Assembly: GCF_009730915.1 (NCBI RefSeq)
Contig: NC_052487.1
Coordinates: 19,398,529 to 19,462,528 of the forward strand
Reading direction: 5' to 3'
Source of the DNA: Dioscorea cayenensis subsp. rotundata
Lineage: Eukaryota; Streptophyta; Magnoliopsida; Dioscoreales; Dioscoreaceae
DNA length: 64,000 bases
In this document: one piece after another, positions 49,162 to 60,690 of the stretch
How the letters are laid out: every line of letters starts with the position of its first letter
How positions within the stretch are numbered: the stretch's first letter is position 1
The notes under the pieces: model-generated
What the model saw: only the letters and a program-made list of their open reading frames with translations
Database searches by the model: none
Told to the model about the DNA's origin: nothing
Position numbers and translations under genes: made by a program

Positions 49162-50689
49162 GGTAGTGTTTGTTTGGAAGGATTTGGAGTTACATGTAAC
49201 TTGAGTTACTTGGTTTTTGGAAATCCAGTGTTTGTTTCACATGATTTTAAAAACCCATGTAACTCATATTACATCTAATAAGGGATTTGGTTTTACGTCC
49301 AAATTGAGCGTAAGTCGAAATCCCGGGAGTTGAAAATTCATATGTGATGTATATTATATATATATATACACATATGCATATACATATACTTCTACACATA
49401 TATATACATATACATATATACACTTCTACATATATACATATGTACATATGCATTTATCCATATACACACATGTATACATATACATATACATAGTATGTTT
49501 ACATATACATATACTCAGTGGCGGAACTAGAGCAGAAATTAAGAGGGTGCTAACTTTAATTTAAAAAAATTATATTAATTCAAATTTAAACTTATAATAA
49601 TTATTATTTCAAAAAATATGCCACAATTATCACTATAATTATCACTATGAGATGGGAGTTGAATTATTCAGTCAAATCCAATCTAATTTCAATTTAAATA
49701 TGAAATTTTTTTATATTAATTCAAACTAAAATAATAATAATAATTAATATTTTAAAAAATATAAAAACTATATACAACTAACAACTACCATTACTAAATA
49801 AAAGTTGAATCTTCGACCAAAGACAATCTAGTTTTAAGTTGTTTAATAGTAAGACTTGTAAGCTCGTGGCATTCAACAAAATGAAAACTTATTTTAAAGT
49901 TGTTTTTTTTTTTCAAAATTTGAAGATTTTATACAGCAAAGCCATTAGAATAAATTTCTAATGATGAATTAGCTTATTACGATATAATCTTAAAAAATAA
50001 ATCGCATAATATACAATATTATAATAAATATAAAGATAATATATATATAATTATAAATTAATATATTATATATAATGTAGTGTAATATATACAATCATAT
50101 TATGTATATATGTAATATATAAATATATATATATATATATAAGATGGGGACTGAGGGGTGCTCAAAGCACCCCTTGACCCCCTTGACCAACCCCCCGCCC
50201 CTCTTCCCGCCCCCTCGCATATACTCATACATACATATACACATGTATTTCTACACATATTTATACATATACATACATATACATATATACACTTCTATAT
50301 ATATACATATATACATATGCATATACACACATGTATACATATACATAGTATGTTTATATATACATATACATATACTCATATACATATATGTATATATATG
50401 CATATATTCATATATACTCACATATACATATCTTATATATATATATTGATATACATGTACATACATGTGTATATATACACACATATACATACACTTATAC
50501 ACATGCGTTTTCAATTCCAGATTTACAAATCCTTTCAAACAAACATAAAATCTTATAATACAGTAATTCCAGTTACACCCAACTAAATATAAGATTTGAT
50601 CATGACCGTATTTTAAAAACTAAGTATTCTCGATTCATATGAATCGGAAATCCATCCGATTTAGAATTACATCCAACCAAACACCACCC
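49162..50689. mobile_element. Harbinger/Tourist-like non-autonomous element
   Basis: The left end GGTAGTGTTTGTTTGGAAGGA and the right end (reverse complement) GGTGGTGTTTGGTTGGATG are imperfect inverted repeats, with TAA flanking both (49159-49161 and 50690-50692). The interior is largely TACATA/TATACA simple repeat (49340-49510 and 50215-50500), which yields spurious Tyr/Ile-rich open frames. It has no transposase. It begins 18 bp beyond the solo LTR's target duplication. Confidence 0.7.
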
Positions 50690-50926
50690 TAATTGTTCTT
50701 GTCGGGGTTCTCACGCTCCCAGTACTCCCCAAATCCTCCACTTGCTCATCTCAAAGCAAGAACTCATGATCCCAAAAGAAACGAAAAGAATCATTAGTGC
50801 AATTAAACTACTCCTACGGAACACTAGAACAACAGTGATCACAACTCTATGGCTACGTAAGAGAGTGAACATTGGACAAAGGGAAAAATTGTTACATCTA
50901 ATGGAAAAAAAGAAGAGCAGTGGGGA

Positions 50927-51422
50927 TGTGAAGGTAGTGGTGTTAAACGGGCCGGCCCGGGCCGGGCCCACACGGCCCATGCACTATGCGTGCTTGGGCC
51001 GGCACGGCCCGCCAACCACCAAGGTCGGCCCAGCACGTGGCCCGACCCAGTTATATTATATTTATATTTTTTATTTTAAACCCCAAAAATATAAAAAAAT
51101 ACCCTAAAATTGCTAAAAAATATAAAAAAATACTAAAATTCAAAAACATAGAACTAAAAACCTTATTGACTAAAAAAACAAAAGATATACAAAAAAAAAA
51201 AATTTAAAAAGAAAAAACTTACATTTGGCATGCCGGGGTCATAGTTGGCTCGAAGCGGGCACCGTGCAGAACCCCTAGCCCAGACGTGCCGGGGTATGGG
51301 CGTGCGCCCGAGCACTGCGATCTAGTAGACCGTGCTTGGGCCAAGCACGGCCCAACTCGTCTTCGGGGTCGGGTGCCGAGCCGGGCCAGCCGACGGCCTG
51401 CTTGACACTCACTATGTGAAGG
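50927..51422. mobile_element. hAT non-autonomous element with 8-bp target duplication
   Basis: The element 50935-51414 (480 bp) starts TAGTGGTGTTAAACGGGCCG and ends, in reverse complement, TAGTGAGTGTCAAGCAGGCC. It is flanked by a perfect 8-bp direct repeat TGTGAAGG at 50927-50934 and 51415-51422. GGGCCGGCCCGG-rich ends are common in plant hAT elements. No transposase. The uninterrupted site survives in the related ORF at 52790-53033. Confidence 0.93.
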
Positions 51423-51482
51423 GGAGCCAAGGTGGCTGGAGGGACCGGTGATAGGCGACGGGGATGAACGGCGAGCTAAGAA

Positions 51483-51712
51483 GCTGTAATGAACTCCTTT
51501 AGTCCCACATCGACTATGAGATGGACTCCTTGTGTGCATATAAGTGGTGGGCATCCTTCACCACTAGGCGGTGCTTTCTGGTGACACGCCTCCTCACCAC
51601 TGCTAGTGCATTACAGAAGCATGGACATGGTGACATGATACGACACGACACGCATACACGGTTACACGATAGTTTTTTTAAAAAGAACACGGGTAATCTT
51701 GTGATTCATAGA
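51483..51712 (+). mobile_element. ~230-bp insert carrying an snRNA-type promoter
   Basis: This segment interrupts the small ORF copy. The host sequence is partly duplicated at its edges (CGAGCTAAGAAG on the left, CGAGCCAAGAAA on the right), as after retroposition or MULE-type insertion. It has no terminal inverted repeats. It contains a perfect plant USE and a TATA box (see separate entry). Class unknown. Confidence 0.5.
51502..51544 (+). promoter_or_regulatory. USE + TATA box, plant snRNA promoter arrangement
   Basis: GTCCCACATCG (51502-51512) is an exact match to the plant upstream sequence element RTCCCACATCG. TATAAG starts at 51539, leaving 26 bp between them, the spacing of RNA polymerase III type snRNA promoters (polymerase II types are about 10 bp longer). 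The sequence expected to be transcribed, from about 51565, is not U6, U3 or 7SL as I know them. The USE is also known in some repeats, so activity is not implied. Confidence 0.55.
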
Positions 51713-52789
51713 TGACGAGCCAAGAAAACAGGTGGACATGGAGGTAGGTTCACCTGGATCACCAATGGAGTGCTGGACATTGAAGCTGTGTAAGCTAAGG
51801 ATCCAAACTTTAATTGAAGAACCACTTGAACTTTAGGAAATGGCTTGATAATAAAAGTCTGATTTTCTTTCCTTTTTTTTTTTAAATAATTGTATGAGGT
51901 TCTGTTTGTATATATATATTTTAAGACCTCTGTTGATGATATCGTAGTTATTTTGCTATTGGCACAATGGATCATTATATACATAGTCTATGGCCCATGT
52001 TTAACCCTTATACATCAATTAAATAACCAATTGCTTTTAAATGGCCTCAAGATTTTGATATTTTTTTTGTTTATGTGGCTTTTGCTTTTTATCTTAGTTT
52101 CACTTCATCTGTAATGGGATTCATGTACAACCTTCAAAAATATTGAATCTAGTTCTATGAAATTTTTTATGAGCTTGCATTGTATTCATCTCTGTATTCA
52201 TTCCATTGACTCGCTTATTTATGTTTAATTATAAATTGCAAGAAATTCTATTCATTGAGTTTTATGTTCATTATATGTCTAGTGTAATTGTCTTAGTGTT
52301 GCTATTTTTACTTATTTTCTCAAGCTTCAGTAAGTCCAATTAATAATAAAATATTAATAATATTGTGTTTTTTTAATTTGATATATTAAAATACTTAATC
52401 TTGCAAGTTTATTCTAGTTACTTTTATCAAATTTTAATATTTTCTTTACATGTGTATTTATACTTAAATACCATCAATAAAAAAAAAAACTAAAACGAAA
52501 TCAGGGATCAAAAGAAATCAAACACATTAATATTATCAAAATAAATGTTTCTAAAAACTAACAAGAACATGAAATCAACCCATAAAATATAAATATACCA
52601 TATCAGTAATTATCCATGGACTAAAATTTTATTTATTATTTTTTTATATAATTTTTTTTAATGATCCAAAGCACAAAAAGGCACTGGCATCATTAACTGA
52701 GGTCTTGGAGACAAATATGTACAAGAAGAACCTCATAGAATTATTAAAAAAAAAAAAGTAAAAAAGGGGAAAAAAACAGAGTTTTATTA

Positions 52790-53033
52790 TCAAGCCACTT
52801 CTTGAAGAAGTTCAAGTGGATCTTCAAAGTTTGGATCCTTAGCATCCACAGCTTCAATCTCCAGCACTCCATTGATGAACTCTTTCTCAGAATAGGTCTG
52901 GGTACCAACCCAGGTGAACTTACCACCATGTCCACCCTTCTTCGGCTCGCCGTTCATCCCCCGTTGCCGATCGCCTGTCCCTCCGGCCACCCTGGTTCCC
53001 CTTCACACTCCCTCTGCTCTTCTTCTTCTCCAT
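52790..53033 (-). CDS. Small intronless ORF, ~80 aa, unidentified (one-base frameshift)
   Basis: ATG at 53033, stop TGA at 52790. The frame is continuous except for one extra base in a C-run (52958-52962); the plus-strand copy near 51465 has the shorter run. The N-terminus is basic (MEKKKSRGSVKG, then GGRRDRR), the middle is glycine-rich (PKKGGHGGKFTWVG), and the C-terminus is acidic (EIEAVDAKDPNFEDPLELL). No signal peptide, membrane segment or domain I can name; it could be an RNA-binding or disordered protein. It is either a real small gene or a processed copy of one. An inverted, broken copy lies about 1 kb to the left. Confidence 0.45.
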
Positions 53034-54960
53034 TAGATCTAGAAATATCCTCTTCCTTGGTGCTTCACTTTCTTATGTAATGTAGACATATGGTGAAGGT
53101 TCTGGTGTTCAGTAGGCGTAGTTTAATTGCACGGTAATTGTTTATTTTTATTTTTATTGTTTTGGGATAATGAGCACTTGCTTTGATATGAGTGGGTGGA
53201 GAATTTGGGAATTGGTACACAAGTTGTGCTTGTGGAGCAGTGGAATCAATGCTAAGTGATAAGAACGAATATGTGGCACATAATGAGCTTGGAATTACAT
53301 TTTTGCCACTGTGATTTGTTAGTTTTTGGAATTTCTTAATTAATCTTGTTTGTATTTTAAGTACAAATTTTAATATATTAGTGATTTATATTGATTTTTA
53401 AGTCCATCTATGGGCCAGACAATTCTCGTCAGTGGGCAATGCGACAATTTTAGGCCCTTGGTGGAGAGCATAATTTATTTTTGTCGCTAAATAAATTTAG
53501 AGAAATGCTATTTCCTCCAAAAATTTGGTCCGAAATTTTGGGCCGACTGACATGGATGCTAATGTGGCATCCACGTCAGCATATTTTCTCTCTCTTATGT
53601 TAAACAGAAAAAAAAAAGAGAAAATCTTTTAAACTTTCCCAAATCTTCTTCTTTCTCACCGCCTCCTTCTCCGGAACGAAGCCTTTCCTCGCACTGCCGT
53701 CTCTCCGTCTCCATTGATGCCGCCACACCATTGTCGACACTACCGTCGCACACCATTGACGCCGCCGGCATTCCACTCTTTCCCGTATCATCTTCTTTCT
53801 CGCCGTCTCCCTCTCCGAAACGAAGCCCTTCCTCGCCATCTCGATTGACGCTGCCGGCACACCACTGTCGATGTCGCTACCATCACTGCCGTGAAGCCTT
53901 TCCCCACCTTCTCGGCTGCCGCCACCCGCACACCGTTCGCCGTCGCGAAGCCCTTCGTCGCTGTCTCGCCTAAAGCCACTTGCACAACCATTGCCGACGT
54001 CGCCACAGTCGCGAAGATCTAAATTTCTCAGTCTTAGCTGGTATACATACATATATATCTTTGTTTTTTGTTTGTTCCTATCTTGATCCTGAAGTAATAA
54101 TTTCCAAAAATGTTTGTTAGCTTGCATAGATGGAATGTTGTTGTGTTTTTCTCTTGTGGTTCATGTTCATGTTGTTGTTGTGAGAACCAAGATCTATCAT
54201 TTTCATTTTTTTTTTTTTTTGTTTTTTGATCAGACGAGGAGAGGCTATATATGGTGTTTTCCTTAATAAACAATAACTTTAATTCATGAGGTTTAGGAGG
54301 TTAATATTATATTAAACATACTTCTATTGTGTAAAGTGGGACTCATGTTATTTTATTTGCTTAGTAATGTGAATTGCAATCATCTTGGACATTGTAATCT
54401 TGTGTTTGTGGATTGAGATTGGTGTTGGCAATGTAAAATATTGAGCTCTGTACCAGCAGTTTTATTTTCAACAATGTTTATGTAATGTTTTTTTCACGTG
54501 GTTCAAAAAGAAAAAAATAAAAAAAGAAGAAGAGTCCGTATATGGTCTTTTTGAAGGATAATCATGTCCGAAGTTTGACAAATTGCATGTATGACATGCT
54601 TTGGGTCTTGATTATTATTCATGTTTCTTATGTTTTATTTGATTTGTAGTTCTTTCGAATTACTCTTATGCATGTTTAGTTCAGTATTTATAGTTAGCTA
54701 GTGGTGCATGTTTCACCCTAATTCTTTTCATCATTTTAATTTCATTATGTTAAGCATTTTAGCATTGATGTAGAACCTATAATTTTTTTCCTTTTATTTT
54801 TTGTTGTTTATTCTTATCCTTATCTATTACAAAGATAAATTTTCAAATCTAATTTGTGAGTATAGGTTTAAATATCTTTCATTTTTTTTACCACATGTAG
54901 TTTACATTATATTTATTTTTAGTTGTTTCTTATCTATTATAGATCCAAATCAAAAACATT

Positions 54961-56615
54961 ATGGTAGAGTTGGAATTTCAATCCTCTGAACAAATGAAGA
55001 ATGGGAAAGAAGTTGGATCTTCTAACACAGAAATAACCAACAAAGAGAAAGAGAAAATGGTAGAGTTTGAGAGGCCACTACTTGAAAAGGTTATTCCCAA
55101 GGCAGGAATGGTTTTTAATTCTGAAGAAGAAGTTTATAGTCTCTATGTTGAATATGCTCGACAAGAAGGTTTTGGTATTGCAAAAAAAAAAGTACAAAAG
55201 TCGGAGATGATAGGAAATTAAAGTATTATGTACTTTCGTGTGTAAGAGGTGGCAAAAGAATATCTACTGCAAAAAGTGTTTTCAACCCAAGGTTATCTAC
55301 TAAAACAAATTGCGAAGCCAAAATAAATATTATTGTTGGTAACAATGGGTGTTTTACCATATCAAGTGTTAATTTGGAGCATATCAAGTGGTAACAATGG
55401 GTGTTTTACCATATCAAAATGAGCTTGAGTTTGATATTAAATGCACATGTCGTTTGTTTGAGTTCAAAGGAATTGTTTGTAGGCATATATGCAAAGGTTT
55501 TATTGAAAGGAATGTCAAAGAGATTCCATCTCAATATATTTTATCCTGTTGGAGAAAGGATATTAAACGCCGGCATACTTATGTGAAGAATTGTTATGAA
55601 GATTCACAAATTAGTGAGCAAAAAGTGCGGTATAATAAATTGTGCTCGCATTTTTTTCTAAAGGCTGCTGAAATTGGAGTAGAATCCATTGAAAAAAATA
55701 TAGTTTCTTGATGAAGTGTGTGGATGATGCAATAGAGAAGCTCATGGATAATGCAAATTATTTGGAGAGTCACTCTAACCAAGTTATGCCACCAATGTTG
55801 TTGGAAAAGGATCATGATCACCACCAAGCAACATCTTCAAAGTTCCTAACTCCTTTAAAAGTGCGTAGTAAAGGCCGGCCACCATCGAAGAGGAAGAAGT
55901 CAAAAGTTGAAGAGATGATCATTAGAAATAAAAAAAGGTATTTATACTTTACATAATTTTTCTTAGTGTTTTAATCTTTTTTTGAACTAAAATTAATATT
56001 TTTTTTCAGAAAACTCAAGCAACGGGAAATGTACAAATGCAAAATGATACACAAATTGAAATTCACACTCAAGAAAGTGTGGTATTGTTCTACTCTTCTA
56101 TATCTATTTTTATTATAGTATTGCATGAGATGTTTTAATAAAATGGATAACAATTTCCCTCATTAGGTGACTTCCAATTTTTTCCCAAATGTGATGAATG
56201 TGGATGTCTATGGCTTCAATTGGCAAAATGCAAGAAATTATAGTTCATCACAGGTATTTAAAAAATGTGAAATACCTCTTTTTTTTATTACAATTGCTTT
56301 TTTATTTATCACAATGTTGAAGACATTTTTTTTAATTGAATTATATGTGATAGGGTCAACCATCAAACTATTCGACACCTATTGATAGTGCAGAGATGCT
56401 TGCAAATGAAATTAGAACATCTACTTCAATAGGTCATGAATCAAATTCAATTTCTTGGGCCAATATCCATTTTAATTCAGGTGTGAGGATGTTCTCATTG
56501 AATCATATGAATTGCTGAATTTTTTTCAATATTTAATGGATTTTTAGGTTGATCATTCACAGCTTATTTGATTTTGCAGGGAAATAACAATGGCAATTGT
56601 GTGAGGATGTTCTAG
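54961..56615 (+). CDS. FAR1-domain + SWIM zinc finger protein inside the MULE, lacking the transposase core
   Basis: Exon 1 (54961 to about 55937) encodes a FAR1 DNA-binding domain (PKAGMVFNSEEEVYSLYVEY, then YYVLSCVRGGKR, then TKTNCEAK). It passes directly to the SWIM finger CTCRLFEFKGIVCRH and a basic tail (KGRPPSKRKKSK). The MULE DDE domain normally between them (several hundred residues) is absent. Probable further exons are 56010-56081, 56167-56253, 56354-56480 and about 56580-56615, ending NNNGNCVRMF. Frame breaks fall in A-runs at 55182-55191 and near 55691-55697, so the frame may be intact in reality. FAR1/FRS proteins act as nuclear light-signalling factors and derive from MULE transposases. 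Whether this copy is expressed is unknown. The start could lie further upstream. Confidence 0.7.
55337..55417 (+). repeat. 29-bp direct repeat at the FAR1/SWIM junction
   Basis: TGGTAACAATGGGTGTTTTA and the following 9 bases occur at 55337-55365 and again at 55389-55417. The repeat lies exactly where the transposase core is missing. Confidence 0.9.
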
Positions 56616-56639
56616 ATGACCTTTGATTTGTGTGAGGAT

Positions 56640-56920
56640 GTTTTCATTTTGCAGATGGGCTTGTGTTGTTGTTGTTGTTATTTGTGTTGTTTGTGTTATT
56701 CATTTTGCAATTGGAATTGTTTTGTTGTTATACTTGTCTAATATTGTTGGTTGTTGTTTGTGTTATTCACTCTGCAGCTGTTGTTGTTTGTGTTATTCAT
56801 TTTGTTGTTGTTGTTTGTGTTATACATTTTGCATATGTGCTTGTGTTGTTGTATCTGTCTAATATTGTTAAAACTTGTTTGTGTTATTCATTTTGTTGAT
56901 GTTGTTGTTTGTGTTTAATT
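56640..56920. repeat. TTG-rich minisatellite
   Basis: Irregular tandem units of TGTTGTTTGTGTTATTCATT (20-40 bp period). The two overlapping Val/Cys-rich open frames across it are by-products of the repeat. Confidence 0.8.
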
Positions 56921-58866
56921 ATTTTATTATTTGGATCTCAATTAATGTTGAAAAATATCCTTTAACAGATTGCTTAGCTCCATTTCAATGCCCTGTGCAA
57001 GATCATATTGGATAAGCCACGTAGTAGCTGTGTAAGTCATCAACATGCAAACCCAAACATATTATAACTTTGACATCTAACTACCTCTGGTACATCAAAC
57101 TTAAAACAAGTAAATTTAACCACCTTTATCCACCATATGTATTCAAGAAGACTAAGACAAGAGGGATTCCTTTCCATATCATGCTCCATGAAGGTCCTTG
57201 TGTAAGTGTTATCTTGAGCAAGAGATCAAATGCCTGAAAACTATGTGCAAGTCTCAGGTGGAAATCTTGCAACTATACAACAACATATAAAATTTAGCAT
57301 GCAATGACACATCACTAACATAGTGCATAGGTTACCAAAACCTGCATGTGTGCTCCTTTATTTCACAACATATACATGCACATTCTGAAGAAACACAAAT
57401 CAGCAGGTACGAAAAGTCCATCTCAAAGTAATGTAAGAAAGGATCTCTAGGAATAAAATGAATTATAAAGAAATAAAAGACAGCTACAAGTAAATAAATT
57501 TCAGGGAATGATCATGCAATGGGGAATCTTCAAACACAAGTTCAAAATAAACATCATAAAGGCAAACTAAAGCAGTTGTAAGATATCATCCTTCAGTTTT
57601 CAATAAGAGTCACTTCTCAAGCGTCAAGACAAGATGAAAAAGAAACACAAATGACTTAAACTAAAGAACCACTCCAGCATAAATGGTTTGAAATATCCTC
57701 TGTTCAACATCTATCAATTAAATAAAACCATCTTGTTGTGAAACTACCACACATAACATGAATGCTGCAAATGCAATGATACCATAAAAACAAACATCCA
57801 CAAATTTCATGTGGATTTAATCGGATCCCTTTCATCAAAACATACATATCATACTAAATAAATTGCAATGAGATAAACAGAGGCTGAAAACACACGCCCG
57901 ATTAACATCAGTCTTCGATGCTAAAAACATTGACACCACCATTGATCCACACTATCAACCACTGAAACAAGTTACATCAACAACAAACCACATTAACAAA
58001 AATCAAACAAAACCTACAAAGAAACACAAAAAAATACGAACGATAACGATCCGAATCAAACCCCTAACGTAACAAAAACACAAGCAAAAACCTAACAGAT
58101 CTACCCGAAAACCCATCTTCTCTCCTCCAGTCATACAACAACCAATCAAAACCCCTAGATGAGTTTTTTGAACCAAAAAACAGCGATTACAGAGCAAAAC
58201 ATCCGAAAAACAACATCAAAAAGAGGAAAAAAAGATGAATACCTAGCGGAGAAGCTCCGCGATGGATCGATTCATCCAATTTTCTATCTTTTTCTCCGCT
58301 TTTTCGATTTTTGAGAGAAGTTCCACGTAATCGAGAGAGAAATGAGAGATATGGAAGCGGGCGCCAATCGAGATGGCGAGGAAGGGCTTCGTTTCGGAGA
58401 GGGAGACGGCGAGGAAGAAGATGATACGGGAAAGAGTGAAATGCCGGCGGCGTCAATGGTGTGCGACGGTAGTGTCGACAATGGTGTGGCGGCGTCAATG
58501 GAGACGGCGAGATGACAGTGCGAGGAAAGGCTTCATTCCGGAGAAGGAGGCGGTGAGAAAGAAGAAGATTTGGGAAAGTTTAAAAGATTTTCTCATTTTT
58601 TTCTGTTTAACATAAGAGAGAGAAAATGTCTCGACGTGGATGCCACATCGACGATCCACGCTCACCGGCCCAAAATTTCGGACCAAATTTTCGGAGGGAA
58701 TAGCATTTCTCTTTGGGTTTTCATGTTTTTACTGATAATGCGGATGAGCCGCCCTCACTCATGCCCTTAAATCCTCCATCGTACTTTGAAAGCCAGTTAA
58801 GTGTTTGACTTTGATTTTTGTATGAAAATTAATGGTATTGCATGCCATTTGTTAATTGCATTGGTT

Positions 58867-59360
58867 GGACAATTTTCTTGGTTGAGCACTAACATTTTGT
58901 CATATTTCAATTTGAGCACCAACATTCAAAATGTATCAAAGTGAGCATTAACATTTAATTTGGTTACATTGGTGAGACTATTGGGGTTTTCCAGCGAGAA
59001 TTCAGTGATGTGGACGTCGGACTCCACATCATCTTCACCCTCGGAGACTGCCACATCAGTAATTTCTCCAATTGTGCATTTCTTCTCCATGTCAACTGTC
59101 ACATCAGGCTCTTCATCCTCTATTCTGATCATCTTTTTCCCCTTTTCGCACCCACTTGTTGATGTGGCAGCATTTACGAGTGAAGATAAGGTAGCGTCCG
59201 GTGTTCACTTGACTGAATTCTCACCAAAAAAACCCCAACAACCTCACAGGTGTAACTAAATTAAATGTTAGTGTTCACTTTGATATATTTTAAATGTTAG
59301 TATTCAAATTGAAATATGACCGAGGTTAGTGTTCAACCAAGAAAATTAAATTGCCTGTTT
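58867..59360. mobile_element. MULE-like MITE, ~490 bp
   Basis: Ends are inverted copies over about 150 bp: AATTTTCTTGGTTGAGCACT / AATTTTCTTGGTTGAACACT at the edges, then GTCATATTTCAATTTGA and TATCAAAGTGA.CA.TAACAT. The interior is pyrimidine-rich, with no conserved coding frame. Confidence 0.8.
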
Positions 59361-60284
59361 CAGAGTAATGAATAAAAAATTGATGGAGTAGTTTTGTAGA
59401 GCCATAAAACAATCGGTGATGTCTTTCCTTTATAAACAGGGAGATCATTGGCATCGCCCTCTTGTTACACTCAATTGAAAGGACTAGCACAGTTGAGCTT
59501 GTGCCTTAGAAAATTAGTTATGCTTCCCACATGAGGTTTGTTGGAAAGAAAAACTCTAGATTTTAGAATAACTTGAATATTGCACTATTTTATTTTAGGT
59601 CAAATAAAAAATTAAAAATTTAAATTATGTTTGCAATACTAGTAGGGTATAACTGTAAAGCGCATTCTTTCCCGTGTAAAACATACAGTTCAAATTTGTC
59701 TCAAGAAGTTGCTTATCCCACTTAATAAAAAAATAATAATTAATATTTTTCAACTCAAAAATTGAGCTTTAGTGGCCTAATCATATTTACCAATATCATT
59801 AAAATAATTCTATAATTTTTTTCTTTCAAAATGATATTTATTTGCTTTGTTAAAGGTTTTAAATTTATGTATTTTTGTAATGAAAATACAAATGTATTTT
59901 ATTTTTAATAAAACAAATGTATTTTATTGATAAATAATAGATATAGACATTTAACTACATAATACATCTCACGATTTATTGAACAAAGATATTATTGATT
60001 CTAGCTAGTGGCTACTTTTATAAATAGAGAAAATATTTTTAAAACATGAAATATTTATCACAGGGAAGATCTTTCCTGATCTTGTAAAATTATTTTGAAA
60101 AAAATTAAAAATATAAATAGACATGGAAGATAAAACATAGAGAAAACTTTTTCCTTGTCAAATTTTTAAAAATCATTTTTAAGATTTGATATATTTAGAT
60201 AGTGATATATATTTTTTAAAAATAGTTTTTACTCATCTAGTGAGTGTTTATCACAAAACATAAATTTAATACATAATAAAATTT

Positions 60285-60464
60285 AAAGTAGAGGGGCATT
60301 TTAGCATATATACCAATATTTTAAGGGCATTTCTCCTTTCAGTGCTTTCAAACATCATAGAGATAGCATGTATTAAAATTTAATGTAGAGGGGCATTTTA
60401 GCATATATATACCAATATTTTAAGGGCATTTCTCCTTTCAGTGCTTTCAAACATCAAAGAGATA

Positions 60465-60465
<1 letters not shown>
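60285..60465 (+). repeat. Tandem duplication, ~90-bp unit
   Basis: GTAGAGGGGCATTTTAGCAT followed by CCAATATTTTAAGGGCATTT and CTTTCAAACATCA occurs at about 60291-60365 and again at about 60385-60465. A (GA)n microsatellite follows (60468-60498). Confidence 0.9.
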
Positions 60466-60501
<36 letters not shown>

Positions 60502-60544
60502 TGTCTTTTGTCTTGGAGAGTTTGTTAGGGCCAAAAAATCTCCC

Positions 60545-60690
60545 ATTCGAGAGACTCACATCTTTTGCCATTCTCTTTCTTTATAAACATCATGCATTTT
60601 GGGTGGAGCTAGTCATGCTAAGTTCACATCTTTTGCCAATCTCTATCTTTATAGATATCATGTGTTTTGGGTGGAGCTGGTCATGCCAAT
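60545..60690 (+). repeat. Tandem duplication, ~73-bp unit
   Basis: CACATCTTTTGCCA, then CTTTATAAACATCATG or its variant, and TTTTGGGTGGAGCT..TCATGC occur twice (about 60556-60625 and 60627-60695). Confidence 0.8.

Larger units (their letters stand above)
50901..51848 (+). pseudogene. Interrupted copy of a small unidentified intronless ORF
   Basis: The pieces 50901-50934, 51423-51482 and 51713-51848 together match the ORF on the minus strand at 52790-53033, including the 3' flank TTGATAATAAAA. The first insertion is the hAT element 50935-51414; the second is the 51483-51712 insert. Internal stops (e.g. after GGWRDR) and substitutions show it is dead. The parent protein would be about 80 aa, basic at the N-terminus and acidic at the C-terminus; I do not recognise it. 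Confidence 0.75.
53499..58711. mobile_element. 5.2-kb MULE with ~400-bp terminal inverted repeats
   Basis: The left end (GAGAAATGCTATTTCCTCC from 53499) and the right end (reverse complement GAGAAATGCTATTCCCTCC up to 58711) are inverted. The similarity continues for about 350-400 bp through TGTTAAACAGAAAAAAA, CACCGCCTCCTTCTCCGGAA and CGTCGCACACCATTGACGCC. Long TIRs plus an internal FAR1/SWIM gene define a Mutator-like element of the FAR1-related kind. No clean 9-11 bp target duplication is visible. The region from about 57000 to 58250 has no gene I can see. Confidence 0.88.

Noticed and set aside
50144-50586. Long Tyr/Ile/His-rich open frames on both strands
   Set aside because: They are translations of a TACATA-type simple repeat within the Harbinger-like element.
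53600-54127. 175-residue Arg-rich frame on the minus strand
   Set aside because: It lies in the MULE terminal inverted repeat and recurs at the other end (58373-58615); compositional, not a gene.
56623-56899. Hydrophobic Val/Cys/Leu-rich frames that resemble membrane proteins
   Set aside because: They come from the TTG-rich minisatellite; overlapping frames are open for the same reason.
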